A stretch of 64,000 nt of DNA, taken from assembly GCF_004135735.1 (NCBI RefSeq), contig NZ_CP012670.1:2914001-2978000 (forward strand), read 5' to 3'. Below the pieces are notes generated by a model that saw only the letters and a program-made list of their open reading frames with translations, had not been told where the DNA came from and searched no databases. Below are positions 1-8,987 of this stretch, one piece after another; the stretch's first letter is position 1; every line of letters starts with the position of its first letter. Origin of the DNA: Sorangium cellulosum. Lineage in GTDB: Bacteria > Myxococcota_A > Polyangia > Polyangiales > Polyangiaceae. A program made the position numbers and the translations under genes.

Positions 1-16
1 TGTGCACGGTCTTCAT
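1..16 (-). CDS. Start of the gene after the GldG-like gene (partial; probably DUF4340-type)
   Basis: Only the first five codons (MKTVH) are inside the window. An ATG at 16 is preceded by a GGTGAAAG ribosome-site-like stretch, which lies just after the stop of the GldG-like gene, so the two are probably co-transcribed. In other bacteria this ABC/GldG cassette is often followed by a DUF4340 protein; that identity is inferred from context and not visible here. An ATG at 33 opens a frame that stops after six codons and was discarded. Confidence 0.45.
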
Positions 17-42
17 GGTCTTTCACCCGCCATGGCTCTGGC

Positions 43-1887
43 TCAATCGAGCGAGATGTTCTCGCGCGCGCTCTCGCGCCGCCGCCACCGGACCAGCCCG
101 AACGCCGCGAAGAGGGCCGCGGGCAGGAACGTGAGCGTCCACTGCACGCGCTGCTGCACGCGCTTGCGCTCCGCCCGGTACTCGTCGGCCTTCCTGGCGA
201 GGGTGGCCTCGTCGTCGGTGGCCTCTTGCTTCGGCTTCTCGATGTCCGAGTAGGTGAGGTTGGTCTCGCCGAGCAGCTTCGCGCTGGCCGCGAGGAGCGT
301 GCTGTCCCCCGCCATCCAGTCGAGCGTATTCTTGAGCGCGAGGATCGTGTTGGTCAGGTACTTCTGCGCGTAGGGCTGCGAGAGCATCTGCAGATCCTCG
401 TCGCCGCCCATCCCGCCCATCATCATCATTTGCGGCGGCATGGGGGGCGGGTTGCCGGCCCGCGCGAACGGGTTCGCGAGGAACTGCGACGCCGAGATGA
501 CGAGGATCCGGCTCTTGTCGGCGCTCTCCGCGGGCGCCGAGATGCCGAGCGCCTCCTGTCCGCCGAAGGCGCTCTTGATCTTGCCCTCGAGCGTCACCGC
601 GATCGCGCGCTGCGCGAACTCGCCCTTCGGCTTCCACTCGGTCGAGAACTTCATGTCGATGTTCTCGGACCCGTCGACCGTGGCGTTCGGGGTCGAGCGC
701 GCCACGACCTTCATCGTGGCCTCGGGCTGCTTCTCCGGGTGCGGGACCAGGGGCGAGGGGAACGGGAAGGCGAGCTCGCCCAGGCGGAAGAACCCGGCGA
801 ACGACGAGTCGAGGATCTGCTCGTTCTCCTCGAAGCGGCTGTCCTCCTGGAGCTGGAGGATGCCCGGCGCGCGGAACCACATGAGCTGGCCGGACTGCGA
901 CTGCACCGGGATCGACAGGGAGCGGCTCCAGTCGAGGATCGCCTCCTTCTTCATCTCGATGCCGTAGCCGTCGAGCAGCTTCTCGAGGCCCCACGTGTTC
1001 AGCGTCGCCTTCATCGACGGGTCGGACGCCTTGAGGTTCACCGCGCCGGCGAAGATGGTGAGCGCCTTGTTGCCGAGCATCAGGAACTGGTCGATGCGGC
1101 GCAGCTCCTTCTCGGTGAACTCCTTGCCGGGCTGGGTGATGATGATCCCGACGAGGTCCTTGTTGATCTCGTTGTCGCCGCCCTTCAGGTCGACGTCCTC
1201 GAACTTGTAGAACGGCAGCGCCTGCTCGAGGATGCCCTTCATGTTCGGGCCGCCGGGCCGCCCCGGCTGGGCCGCGATGAGGTTCGGATCGCTGAGCTTG
1301 ATCTCGTCCTTGCCGGTGATGATGCCGAACGTCTGGTTGATGTTGTCGGCGCGGTCACGCAGCTCGCGGATCTTGTTCGTGATCCAGAACTCGAGGCCCT
1401 GCGACTGGTCGGGCGAGAGGAGCGGGATCGCCTCCTTCTCGCTGCCGTACTTGAACGAGATCCCCATGAACCCGCGGGAGATCGTGGTCTGGTCCTGGCC
1501 GGTCTCGCTGCCCTCGCCGAACGCGGCCTCCTGGAGGCCCGCCTCCTTGGCGGCGGCGCGCTGCTCGTCCGTCTTCGCCTCGATGACCGCGTAGTGGAGC
1601 TTGCCGTTCGACGCCTTCTCGTACTCGTTCATCAGGTCGGTGAGGTCCTGGATGAACGCCTCGTGCTTCGGGAGCCCGCGGGTGACGTAGACGTCGATCT
1701 GGAGATCCTGCTTCAGCCCCTCGCGGACGAGGTGGGCGGAGCCCTTCGACAGCGTGAAGCGCTCGTTCTTCGTCAGATCGAAGCGCTTGTACGCGCTGTA
1801 AGAGATGATGTTGGCCACCACGAGGATGGCGGCCACGATGGCCAGGTAGACGCCTGTCTGCGTCGCGGCTTTGGCTTTCCGTTCCAT
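43..1887 (-). CDS. GldG-like auxiliary protein of a Gld-type ABC exporter
   Basis: A 614-residue membrane-anchored protein resembling GldG/IFT52-like periplasmic components. A transmembrane segment is seen at about residues 14-34 and a second near the C-terminus (about 580-600), followed by an RWRRR stop-transfer; the large middle part would be extracytoplasmic. The early KRFDLTKNERFTLS stretch is typical of the family. It is the third gene of an operon with the ATPase and permease, starting 9 bases after the permease stop. The family assists an ABC exporter; its substrate is unknown outside gliding Bacteroidetes, so a role in envelope transport or motility is inference. A Met/Gly/Pro-rich insert lies near residue 490. 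Confidence 0.85.
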   Translation of the reverse strand: MERKAKAATQTGVYLAIVAAILVVANIISYSAYKRFDLTKNERFTLSKGSAHLVREGLKQDLQIDVYVTRGLPKHEAFIQDLTDLMNEYEKASNGKLHYAVIEAKTDEQRAAAKEAGLQEAAFGEGSETGQDQTTISRGFMGISFKYGSEKEAIPLLSPDQSQGLEFWITNKIRELRDRADNINQTFGIITGKDEIKLSDPNLIAAQPGRPGGPNMKGILEQALPFYKFEDVDLKGGDNEINKDLVGIIITQPGKEFTEKELRRIDQFLMLGNKALTIFAGAVNLKASDPSMKATLNTWGLEKLLDGYGIEMKKEAILDWSRSLSIPVQSQSGQLMWFRAPGILQLQEDSRFEENEQILDSSFAGFFRLGELAFPFPSPLVPHPEKQPEATMKVVARSTPNATVDGSENIDMKFSTEWKPKGEFAQRAIAVTLEGKIKSAFGGQEALGISAPAESADKSRILVISASQFLANPFARAGNPPPMPPQMMMMGGMGGDEDLQMLSQPYAQKYLTNTILALKNTLDWMAGDSTLLAASAKLLGETNLTYSDIEKPKQEATDDEATLARKADEYRAERKRVQQRVQWTLTFLPAALFAAFGLVRWRRRESARENISLD

Positions 1888-1896
1888 GGGTAGTCC

Positions 1897-2631
1897 TTAC
1901 GCCCACTTCCTGCGTTCGAGCGCCCTGAACGCGGCCATGAGGCAGCCGATGGTGATCGAGAGGAAGAAGACGATGTCTCGGGTGGACACCATGCCGCGCG
2001 CGAACGGCGCGAGGCGCGTGTCGAAGCTGATGAACGCGAGCACGTCGCGCACGGCGGGCGGCGCGTTGTCGGCGGCGGCGCCGATGAAGTGCAGGAACAG
2101 GAGGAGCATGAAGGTGATGAAGAACGCGATCACCTGGCTCTCCGTGAGCGCCGAGATGAGCAGGCCAATCGAGACCGCCGCGGCGCTGTAGAGCACGAGG
2201 CCGATGTAGCCCGAGATCACCGGCCCGCTGTCGAGCGCGCCGAGGTGCCAGGGGGTCACGAACATCATGATCGGGTAGAGCGCGGTCGCGAGGATGAGCA
2301 CGAGCACGAGGCCCCACGCGCCGAGGAACTTGCCGAGGATGACCTCGTGGTCCTTGACCGGGAGGGTGATGAGCATCTCCAGCGTCCCGCTCCGCCGCTC
2401 CTCCGCGAGCAGGCGCATGGTCACGACGGGGATGACGAGGAACGACAGGCCGCGCGGGGCCTGCGCGAACAGCTGCACGAGCGAGGCGCGATCGGCCTGC
2501 CAGAAGCCGCCGTTCAGGTAAAAGAAGACGAAGCCGAGCGCGATCAGCCCGAGGCAGATCACGACATAGGCCAGGGGGGAATCGAAGTTGGAGCGGAACT
2601 CCCGCTTCGCGATGATCAGGGTGGTGCTCAT
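1897..2631 (-). CDS. ABC transporter permease (ABC-2 / GldF type)
   Basis: A 244-residue integral membrane protein with about six hydrophobic segments, opening MSTTLIIAKREFRSNFDSPL, the usual start of ABC-2 family permeases of the GldF/NosY type. The loop around MRLLAEERRSGTLEMLITLP carries the E-R-G-T-E motif that contacts the ATPase. Its ATG lies 5 bases downstream of the ATPase stop, and the GldG-like gene follows after 9 bases, so the three are one transcription unit. An in-frame extension upstream of the ATG is an overlap with the ATPase gene in another frame and was not used. Confidence 0.9.
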   Translation of the reverse strand: MSTTLIIAKREFRSNFDSPLAYVVICLGLIALGFVFFYLNGGFWQADRASLVQLFAQAPRGLSFLVIPVVTMRLLAEERRSGTLEMLITLPVKDHEVILGKFLGAWGLVLVLILATALYPIMMFVTPWHLGALDSGPVISGYIGLVLYSAAAVSIGLLISALTESQVIAFFITFMLLLFLHFIGAAADNAPPAVRDVLAFISFDTRLAPFARGMVSTRDIVFFLSITIGCLMAAFRALERRKWA

Positions 2632-2636
2632 GCCGT

Positions 2637-3827
2637 TCAGCCCTTCTTCTTGGCCGGCGCTTCTTCCTCCGCGCCTTCGTCGTCGCCGTCCTTGGCCTCG
2701 CCGCCGGCCTCGTCCTTCGCCTCGTCGTCCTCGTCCTCGTCCTCGTCGTCCGAGTCGTCCTCGTCCGCCGCGGCCTCGTCCTCGTCGTCGAGATCGTCGG
2801 TGATCAGCTTGCGGCCGCGGTCCTTCCGCTCGTCGCCGCGGGTCAGCGCCTTGAACACGTCCTCGAGGCTCTGCGAGTCGCGCCTGAGCTCGAGGAGCAG
2901 CCAGCCCTTCTGGACGACGAGCTGGAACAGCTCCGGCCGGATGTCGCCGCCGAGCGCGCCGAGGATCTGGAAGCTGTGGGCGCTGTCGTCGGTCGGCAGC
3001 TCGGTGACGCTGGTGACGCCGGGCAGCCCGGAGAGCGCCTCCTGGACCTCCTGGGCGCTCGGCGGCCTGCGCCCGCCCGACCGGTAGCCCTCGCCGCCCT
3101 CGAACACCTTCTTCTCGTGGATGGTGACGACGTACCGGACCTTTCCGCTCTTGGCGCGGATGTCGTCGAGCGGGCCGTCCGCGACGACGCGCCCCTTGGA
3201 GACGATGATCGCGCGGGCGCAGGCGGCCTCGACCTCGGAGAGGTTGTGGGTCGAGAGCAGGATCGTCCGCTCCTTGCCGATCTCCTTGATGTAGCGGATG
3301 ACCTCGGCCTTCTCGTTCGGGTCGAGGTCGCTGGTCGGCTCGTCGAGGATGAGGATCGGGGGGTCGTGGACGAGCGCCTGCCCGAGGCCGACGCGCTGCC
3401 GGTAGCCGTGGGATAGGTTGCGGATGTCCTTGCCGAGCACCTGGGCGAGGCCGCACACCTCGACGATCCCCTTCATCCGCTTCTTGAACGTCGCGTGATC
3501 GAGCCCGCGCATGTCGGCGACGAAGGAGAGGTATTCCCAGACGTTCATCTCGCCGTACAGCGGGGCGCGCTGGGGCAGGTAACCGAGCTTGCGCCGGACA
3601 TCGAGCGGGTCGTCGAAGACGTCGTAACCGTGCACCCTCGCTGTCCCGGCCGACGCCGAGATGAAGCAGGTGAGGATACGCATCGTCGTCGACTTGCCGG
3701 CCCCGTTCGGTCCGAGGAAGCCGACGACCTCGCCGCGATGGACCTCGAAGCTCACCTTGTCGAGCGCGCGCAGCGACCCGTAGCGCTTGGTCAGCGAGCT
3801 CGCCTCGATCATCACATCGCTAGCCAA
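2637..3827 (-). CDS. ABC transporter ATP-binding protein with acidic C-terminal tail
   Basis: ATPase of the Gld-type exporter. It shows Walker A (GPNGAGKST, about residue 45), the signature LSHGYRQR, Walker B LILDEPTSDLD and a His switch (STHN). After the ABC domain (about 1-225) comes a CcmA/NatA-type C-terminal domain, then about 50 residues made mostly of Asp/Glu ending in PAKKKG, which is unusual for the family. A perfect AGGAGG at 3833-3838 sits 5 bases from a TTG, giving a start (M)ASDVMIEAS; the nearest ATG is 15 bases further and badly spaced, so TTG is preferred. First gene of the operon. Confidence 0.9.
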   Translation of the reverse strand: MASDVMIEASSLTKRYGSLRALDKVSFEVHRGEVVGFLGPNGAGKSTTMRILTCFISASAGTARVHGYDVFDDPLDVRRKLGYLPQRAPLYGEMNVWEYLSFVADMRGLDHATFKKRMKGIVEVCGLAQVLGKDIRNLSHGYRQRVGLGQALVHDPPILILDEPTSDLDPNEKAEVIRYIKEIGKERTILLSTHNLSEVEAACARAIIVSKGRVVADGPLDDIRAKSGKVRYVVTIHEKKVFEGGEGYRSGGRRPPSAQEVQEALSGLPGVTSVTELPTDDSAHSFQILGALGGDIRPELFQLVVQKGWLLLELRRDSQSLEDVFKALTRGDERKDRGRKLITDDLDDEDEAAADEDDSDDEDEDEDDEAKDEAGGEAKDGDDEGAEEEAPAKKKG

Positions 3828-4180
3828 AATAACCTCCTTGATGGTTCCTGACGCGGAGCGCCCTGCTCCGTGATTCCGCTCTTCGCGATCCTCCCGCCCC
3901 GGCCGACAGGCCCGCCGGCGGCGCCCTGGATCGCCCATTACCCAGGCGAATGGCGGCGCCATCCTAGCGGCGGGGGGATCTCTGTCAACAGCGCCGACCG
4001 GAAGCGGCCAACGCGGGGGTTTATTCCCGGCTCCGTGGCCTCGCTCACGCGGGGTCGTTCGAGCCCACCTGGATCGCGCAGGGCGGGCGCGGCGGGCCTT
4101 GTCGCCCGGCGGATGCCGTGCTTGTCCGCTCGTTGTTTCTGCTGAATTTCCACTTGACCCGGGCGTCCGCGTTGGACTAG
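3828..4180. promoter_or_regulatory. Divergent intergenic region between the ABC operon and lysC
   Basis: About 350 bases without a convincing gene, lying between two divergent transcription units, so it must hold both promoters. The only clear signal is the Shine-Dalgarno AGGAGG (3833-3838, minus strand) of the ATPase gene. A TTGACC hexamer at 4154-4159 could be a -35 element for lysC, but it would place transcription start at or inside the chosen start codon, so it is not claimed. Confidence 0.4.
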
Positions 4181-5443
4181 TTGGCCACACCTCGCGTGAG
4201 CCTCATCGTCCAGAAGTTCGGCGGCACGTCCGTCGGTTCCATCGAGCGCATTCAGCGGGCGGCCGCTCGGGCGCTCGCCACACAGCAGGCCGGTCATGAC
4301 GTCGTGGTCATCGTCAGCGCGATGGCCGGCGAGACGAACCGGCTCCTCAAGCTGGCGTCGGACATCGCGCCCGTGCCTGACGCGCGGGAGATGGACGCCT
4401 TGGCGGCGACCGGAGAGCAGGTCTCGGCGGCGCTGATGGCGATTGCCATCCAGGCGCAAGGCGGCAAGGCGCGGAGCTTCCTTGGCCACCAGCTCAAGAT
4501 CCTGACGGACAGCGCGTACACGAAGGCCCGCATCAAGGCGATCGACGCCCAGCGGCTGCACGAGGCGCTGGGCGAGGGGAAGATCGCGGTGGTCGCCGGC
4601 TTCCAGGGCGTGGACGACGCGGGCAACATCACGACGCTCGGCCGCGGCGGCAGCGACACGAGCGCGGTGGCGATCGCGGCGGCGGTGGGCGCCGCGTGCG
4701 AGATCTACACGGACGTCGACGGCGTTTACACGACGGACCCGAACATCTGCAAGACGGCGCGGAAGATCGAGCGGATCAGCTACGAGGAGATGCTGGAGCT
4801 CGCCTCGCTGGGCGCGAAGGTCCTTCAGATACGGAGCGTGGAGGTTGCGATGAAGTATGGTGTCCCGGTGCACGTGCGGTCGTCGTTCTCGGACGTGCCG
4901 GGCACGTGGGTCGTCGGCGAGGAGCAGTCGCTGGAGAGCGTGACGGTGACGGGCGTGGCCCTGGACCGGAACGAGGCGCGGGTGATGCTCGTCGGCGTCG
5001 ACGACAAGCCGGGCGTGGTGGCGCAGATCTTCGGCGCGCTGGCGGAAGAGAACATCAGCGTCGACATGATCATCCAGAACGCGCCGAGCTACGGCCTGGA
5101 GGCGCGCGGCTCGTCCGGCGAGGTGAAGGCCGACGTGACGTTCACGGTCGGGAAGGCGGACCTGCCGCGGGCGAAGCTCGTGATGGAGAAGATCGCGAGC
5201 GGCGTGGGCGCGATGAGCATCCGTTACGAGGAGGACATCGTGAAGGTGTCGATCGTCGGCCTCGGGATGCGCGCCCACGCGGGGGTCGCGGCGCAGATGT
5301 TCCAGCTCCTCGCGGCGGAGGGCATCAATATCCAGGCGATCTCCACGAGCGAGATCAAGATCTCGTGCCTGGTCTCCACGAAGTATGCCGAGCTCGCCGT
5401 CCGCGTGCTGCACGACGGCTTCGGGCTCGGCAACAAGGCATAA
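4181..5443 (+). CDS. lysC: Aspartate kinase
   Basis: Catalyses ATP-dependent phosphorylation of aspartate, the first step toward lysine, threonine, methionine and diaminopimelate. The 420-residue protein has the N-terminal KFGGTSVGS motif (residues 12-20), the [12 protein letters not shown] substrate/ATP segment near 150, and two C-terminal ACT domains (about 275-345 and 355-420) for feedback control. Length and layout match the monofunctional Gram-positive-like LysC class. The start is uncertain: TTG at 4181 gives [13 protein letters not shown], and GTG at 4196 is the only close alternative; neither has a good ribosome site. It stands alone, divergent from the ABC operon. Confidence 0.95.
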   Translation: MATPRVSLIVQKFGGTSVGSIERIQRAAARALATQQAGHDVVVIVSAMAGETNRLLKLASDIAPVPDAREMDALAATGEQVSAALMAIAIQAQGGKARSFLGHQLKILTDSAYTKARIKAIDAQRLHEALGEGKIAVVAGFQGVDDAGNITTLGRGGSDTSAVAIAAAVGAACEIYTDVDGVYTTDPNICKTARKIERISYEEMLELASLGAKVLQIRSVEVAMKYGVPVHVRSSFSDVPGTWVVGEEQSLESVTVTGVALDRNEARVMLVGVDDKPGVVAQIFGALAEENISVDMIIQNAPSYGLEARGSSGEVKADVTFTVGKADLPRAKLVMEKIASGVGAMSIRYEEDIVKVSIVGLGMRAHAGVAAQMFQLLAAEGINIQAISTSEIKISCLVSTKYAELAVRVLHDGFGLGNKA

Positions 5444-5472
5444 CAGAGCCCGTGCTACCGTTTTGATGCGCT

Positions 5473-5516
5473 CGCCGCGAGCGGCCGCCGGGTCCCTCGG
5501 CAGGCTGCTCGCGGCG
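5473..5516 (+). terminator. Inverted repeat after lysC, possible terminator
   Basis: A perfect 10-bp inverted repeat, CGCCGCGAGC (5473-5482) and GCTCGCGGCG (5507-5516), starts 29 bases after the lysC stop. No T-run follows, so a factor-independent terminator is only a possibility. The rest of 5444-5780 shows no gene I can support; a 70-codon plus-strand frame at 5516-5728 faintly resembles the end of a trypsin-like protease but is not convincing. Confidence 0.3.
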
Positions 5517-5780
5517 TGTTGCGTCATGGCGTCGCGCTCGTCCCGAGAGGTGCGCAGGGCGCCTGTCATCGAGGGCCGGTGTGCTCCGACGTGAACACGG
5601 TGTTCGCGCGGGTCGACGGGCTCGTTTCCAGCAATCTCTGCATCTGGCGCCTCCAGCCGACGAACGAGCGCACCGACATCGACCCGCCGAGCGAGGATTG
5701 CGCCGGAGAGGGCTCGATGTGTCGTTGACGCGGTCGAGCGCGTCGATCCACCGGCCGCGCCCTGGCCGCCGCGAGCCCCC

Positions 5781-6092
5781 TCACGGCGCCAGCAGGAGCA
5801 CCTTCACCTGGCTCGGCACGACGCGCACCCCGGGGCAGTTCGTGCCGTTCTGGAGCGACACGCTCGTCAGCCGGCTCGCCGGCATGCCGCGGATCAGCAC
5901 CGAGAGGAGCACCACGTCGCCGGCCACGGGCTCCACCAGGCAGCTCACGGCGCGGCGCGCCTCGACCTCGGCGCGGCCGGAGGCCACCACGAACGCGCCG
6001 CCCGCAGCGCGCACCACCCGACCCGCCTCCTGGTAGGCAGCCTCGGGCTCGCTCCTCCCCGCAACCTTCCTCGCAACGTTGCTCCGCATCAC
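5781..6092 (-). pseudogene. Truncated DUF3540-like protein (type VI secretion accessory)
   Basis: A 103-residue frame. The part to about residue 65 (EAGRVVRAAGGAFVVASGR, then RRAVSCLVEPVAGDVVLLS) looks like the start of DUF3540 proteins found beside VgrG and PAAR genes. Those proteins are around twice this length; after VVLLS the similarity seems to stop and an unrelated 30-residue tail follows, as expected from a deletion or fusion. It lies 15 bases after the pentapeptide gene on the same strand, the usual neighbour in VgrG clusters. The family call is from memory of conserved patterns, so moderate. Confidence 0.5.
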
Positions 6093-6107
6093 GCCTCCCG
6101 CGCCGGC

Positions 6108-7151
6108 TCAGCCGGCCTTGCCTCGAAGCTTGTCCTGCCAGGTCACCGCCTCGGCGAGCGGCTCGTCGTCGCCCAGGGCGAGCGCGCGGCCCGTGAACAC
6201 GGCCCCCTCGTCCCGCGTCCGGTGAAAGCGCGCGCGGAAGAGCGCGGCCCCCGTGAAATCCGCGCCCCGGACGTCGGCGTGGGAGAAATCGGCGTACTTG
6301 AGCGCCGCGCCCGTGAAGCGGGCGCGCTCGCAGCGCGCGCGGTGCCAGAGGCTCTGCGCGAGGCGCGCCCGCCCGAGATCCGCGCCGGCGAGCCTCGACC
6401 CCGCGAGATCGACCCGGAGCAGCGTCAGGAGCTGCGCCAGCGCGGAGGAGAGGTCGTTGTCGCGCAGCGTCGCCTCGGAGAGGTCGGCGAGCGTGAGGTC
6501 CGCGCCGCGGAACGAGGCGCCGGTGAGATCGGCCTGGTAGAGCACGGCGCCGGACAGGTCCGCGCCGGAGAGGTCGGCGCCGCCGAGCTGCGCCAGCCCC
6601 AGGTTCGCCTCGCCGAGCCGCGCGCCGCGGAGCGTGGCCCGGCGGAGGTCGGCGTGGGCGAGGATCGCCCGCTCCAGGTCGGCGTCCCGGAGGTCGGCGT
6701 CCGCGAGGCGCGCGCCCTCGAGCAGCGCGCCGGTGAGGGTCGCGCCGTGGAGATCGAGGCCGGAGAGATCCGCGCCGGTCAGGTCGCGCCCGGCGAGCGA
6801 GCGGCCCGCGCGGTGCGCCTCGACCACCTCGTCGCGGAGGCGCCGCGCGGCCTCGCCGGCGAGCGGGCCGGCCGGGGGGCCGAGGGGCGCGGTCTGGCGG
6901 TATCCCTCCAGGACCTGCGCCTCCATCTCGGCGAGCTTCCGGTCGAAGGCGGGATCCGCGAGCGTCGCCTCGAGCTCGGCGTTCGGGTACCCGGCGTTGG
7001 CGAGCAGCGTGGCGAGGCCTTCCAGCCGCTCGCGCTCGGCCTTCGCCGAGAACCTCGGCGGGCCGGCGGCCTGCTTCATCGCGTCGGCCTGGAGCGCGTC
7101 GTAATTTCCGTCAACGCTCACGGCGCGCCGCGGGCAGCGCTCGCGGCGCAT
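6108..7151 (-). CDS. Pentapeptide-repeat protein of a type VI secretion cluster, probably N-terminally truncated
   Basis: A 347-residue protein whose centre and C-terminus (about 110-330) are a long run of A(D/N)LxxADL-type pentapeptide repeats, expected to form a right-handed quadrilateral beta-helix. The first 100 residues (ERERLEGLATLLANAGYPN onward) look like the linker that in VgrG clusters joins a DUF2169 domain to pentapeptide repeats, but no DUF2169 domain is present. Two ATGs are possible (7151 and 7079), neither with a clear ribosome site. It may be a surviving 3' part of a longer gene. Neighbours: a DUF3540-like fragment downstream, the TROVE gene upstream. Confidence 0.7.
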   Translation of the reverse strand: MRRERCPRRAVSVDGNYDALQADAMKQAAGPPRFSAKAERERLEGLATLLANAGYPNAELEATLADPAFDRKLAEMEAQVLEGYRQTAPLGPPAGPLAGEAARRLRDEVVEAHRAGRSLAGRDLTGADLSGLDLHGATLTGALLEGARLADADLRDADLERAILAHADLRRATLRGARLGEANLGLAQLGGADLSGADLSGAVLYQADLTGASFRGADLTLADLSEATLRDNDLSSALAQLLTLLRVDLAGSRLAGADLGRARLAQSLWHRARCERARFTGAALKYADFSHADVRGADFTGAALFRARFHRTRDEGAVFTGRALALGDDEPLAEAVTWQDKLRGKAG

Positions 7152-7213
7152 CGCGGGCAGGGCTCACGGCGCGGCACGGGCAGCGCTCGCGGCGCGCCGC
7201 GGGCGCCTGGAGG

Positions 7214-8857
7214 TCACGCCTGCTCCTGCGCCATCGCCGCGGCGAAGCGCAGGAGCCCCTCGCCCCAGCCGCCGAGGATGTACGTGCGGTCGTAGAACTC
7301 GGGCACGAGGGTGTCCTGGTAGCCGGCGACCTGGACCAGGAACACCTGCACGTCGCGGTTCACGCGCGCGCGGTACGTCGCCACGAGCTTCGCCACGTCG
7401 ATGTGGTTCCCCTTCCAGGCGAAGTCCGCGTAGTCCTTCGGCCGCTTGCCGTAGAGGCCGCCGTGGCCGGCTTGCATGTCGCTCATCACGAACACCGCGT
7501 CCCAGCGCTGCCGCTCGCGGATGGCGCGATCCCAGAACAGCCACACCCCGTTCTCGGTCGCGGTGCCGATCGTGCGGGCGATCTCCTCGGCCCGGTCGAG
7601 CTGCGAGAACACGCTCTCCTGCTTGCGCACGGCGAAGCTCTCCAGCCGGTCGCCGAACACGCCGAGGTGCCCGTCGTCCGCGCGCATCCCGGCCACGACG
7701 CCCGTGAGGTTCGCGATGGTGGAGATGCGCATGGTGCCGAGGCTGCTCGTGGTCGTGCCCTGCGCGGAGCCGCTGTTGTCGCAGAGCGCCATCACCCGCC
7801 CCTGGAAGCGCGGCACCTGGCCGAGCGAGCGGTGCAGGCACTGCTCCACGGCGTCGAGCACCGAACCCGGCGCGCACCCCTTCACCGCCTGATAGGCGCT
7901 GTAGTACCGGAAGGGGAGCTGCTTGCCCTCCGCGGCCGTCGCGAGCAGCTTCGGCAGGAACACCTCGGCCGGCACGCGCGCCTCGATGAGGTTGCGCAGG
8001 TTGCGCAGGAGGGCCATGTGGCCCATGACCGGCAGCGCCTTGCGCCACGCGCAGCGGTTCGAGCCGCGGGCCGAGACGATCGCCTCCCAGGTGCGGCCGG
8101 TCGCGCGGAGCGCGCCCCTGGCGAGGCGATCGACGCTCGGGCTCTTCGGGTGCACGAGGTTCACGACGTCCACGGTCTTGCTCCCCTTGCCCTCCAGGCG
8201 GTACTTCGCGAGGGCGTGATCCTCGAAGCGCTCCAGCGCGTCGCGGAGCGCGCGCTTCAGGGCGTTGGGCACCGGCTTGCCGAACCGGTAGATCTGGTAC
8301 GCGAGGCAGACCGCCGGCTCGTCCGCGCGGCGGACGATGCGCGGCGCGAAGCGGCGCACGAGGCCGGTCCCGCGGACAGCGGCGGTGTTCGCCGCGCGCA
8401 CGAGGATGACCTGGGGCGTGGTGCGCAGGTGCTCGTCCTCGCGCAGGCGCGCCGCCTCGGCGAGCGTCGCCTCCGGGTCGGCGGCGAGCGCCTCGTCGAT
8501 GGCCTTCTCCAGGAGCGCCGCCGGCGAGAGCGCGCGCCACTCGGCCGGATCCACGGCGCAGAGCGTCTCGCGCAGGCGCCTCACGTCGGCGTCGGAGAGG
8601 CGCGCGCGGCCGTCGGAGGGGCGCGCGCGGCCGTCGGAGGGGCGCGCGCGGCGGTCGGCCTTCGTCGCCGCCTTGACCGGGCGCGGGTCGGCCGGGTCGC
8701 GGTGGTAGTACATGGGCTCGCCGAAGAAGCACGACGACGCCGCGAGGCGGAGGCGCTTCAGCGGATCGGCGACGTCGTAGGAGCGCCCGCCCATCCAGTT
8801 CAGGTGCGAGGCGCCGTCGCGCGCGGCCTTGGGCTTGAGATGCTGAAAGAAAGCCAT
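7214..8857 (-). CDS. TROVE-domain protein (Ro60/Rsr orthologue)
   Basis: A 547-residue Ro60-like RNA-binding protein. The N-terminal half is the helical-repeat TROVE ring that binds Y RNAs and misfolded RNA ends; the C-terminal half is a von Willebrand A-like fold with a metal site visible as ALCDNSGSAQG, where DxSGS is the MIDAS motif. The opening MAFFQHLKPK and NWMGGRSYDV resemble bacterial family members. An insert near residues 70-92 holds three copies of a GRARPSD-like heptad. ATG at 8857 has AAGGAGG 7 bases upstream. Bacterial Ro proteins work with Y RNAs and exonucleases in RNA quality control. A tRNA-like RNA gene lies 130 bases upstream on the same strand. Confidence 0.93.
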   Translation of the reverse strand: MAFFQHLKPKAARDGASHLNWMGGRSYDVADPLKRLRLAASSCFFGEPMYYHRDPADPRPVKAATKADRRARPSDGRARPSDGRARLSDADVRRLRETLCAVDPAEWRALSPAALLEKAIDEALAADPEATLAEAARLREDEHLRTTPQVILVRAANTAAVRGTGLVRRFAPRIVRRADEPAVCLAYQIYRFGKPVPNALKRALRDALERFEDHALAKYRLEGKGSKTVDVVNLVHPKSPSVDRLARGALRATGRTWEAIVSARGSNRCAWRKALPVMGHMALLRNLRNLIEARVPAEVFLPKLLATAAEGKQLPFRYYSAYQAVKGCAPGSVLDAVEQCLHRSLGQVPRFQGRVMALCDNSGSAQGTTTSSLGTMRISTIANLTGVVAGMRADDGHLGVFGDRLESFAVRKQESVFSQLDRAEEIARTIGTATENGVWLFWDRAIRERQRWDAVFVMSDMQAGHGGLYGKRPKDYADFAWKGNHIDVAKLVATYRARVNRDVQVFLVQVAGYQDTLVPEFYDRTYILGGWGEGLLRFAAAMAQEQA

Positions 8858-8987
8858 GAGGACACCTCCTTTTCCTCGACGCAGGTGCGTGAGGCGCCGA
8901 GAGAGCGGGCGCAGCGCGGAGGATGGTGGTCACGGGTTGGTCGTGATGGAACGAAGGAGCCGTGACGCTCACTGCCGCGCTGCGCCC

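Noticed and set aside
2089..3087. Ser-rich plus-strand frame opposite the ABC ATPase tail
   Set aside because: Poly-Ser comes from the complement of the Asp/Glu codons; it is an antisense artefact.
5516..5728. 70-codon frame resembling the C-terminus of a trypsin-like protease
   Set aside because: Only a weak pattern (NTVFARV) and no catalytic motifs or ribosome site; too little to annotate.
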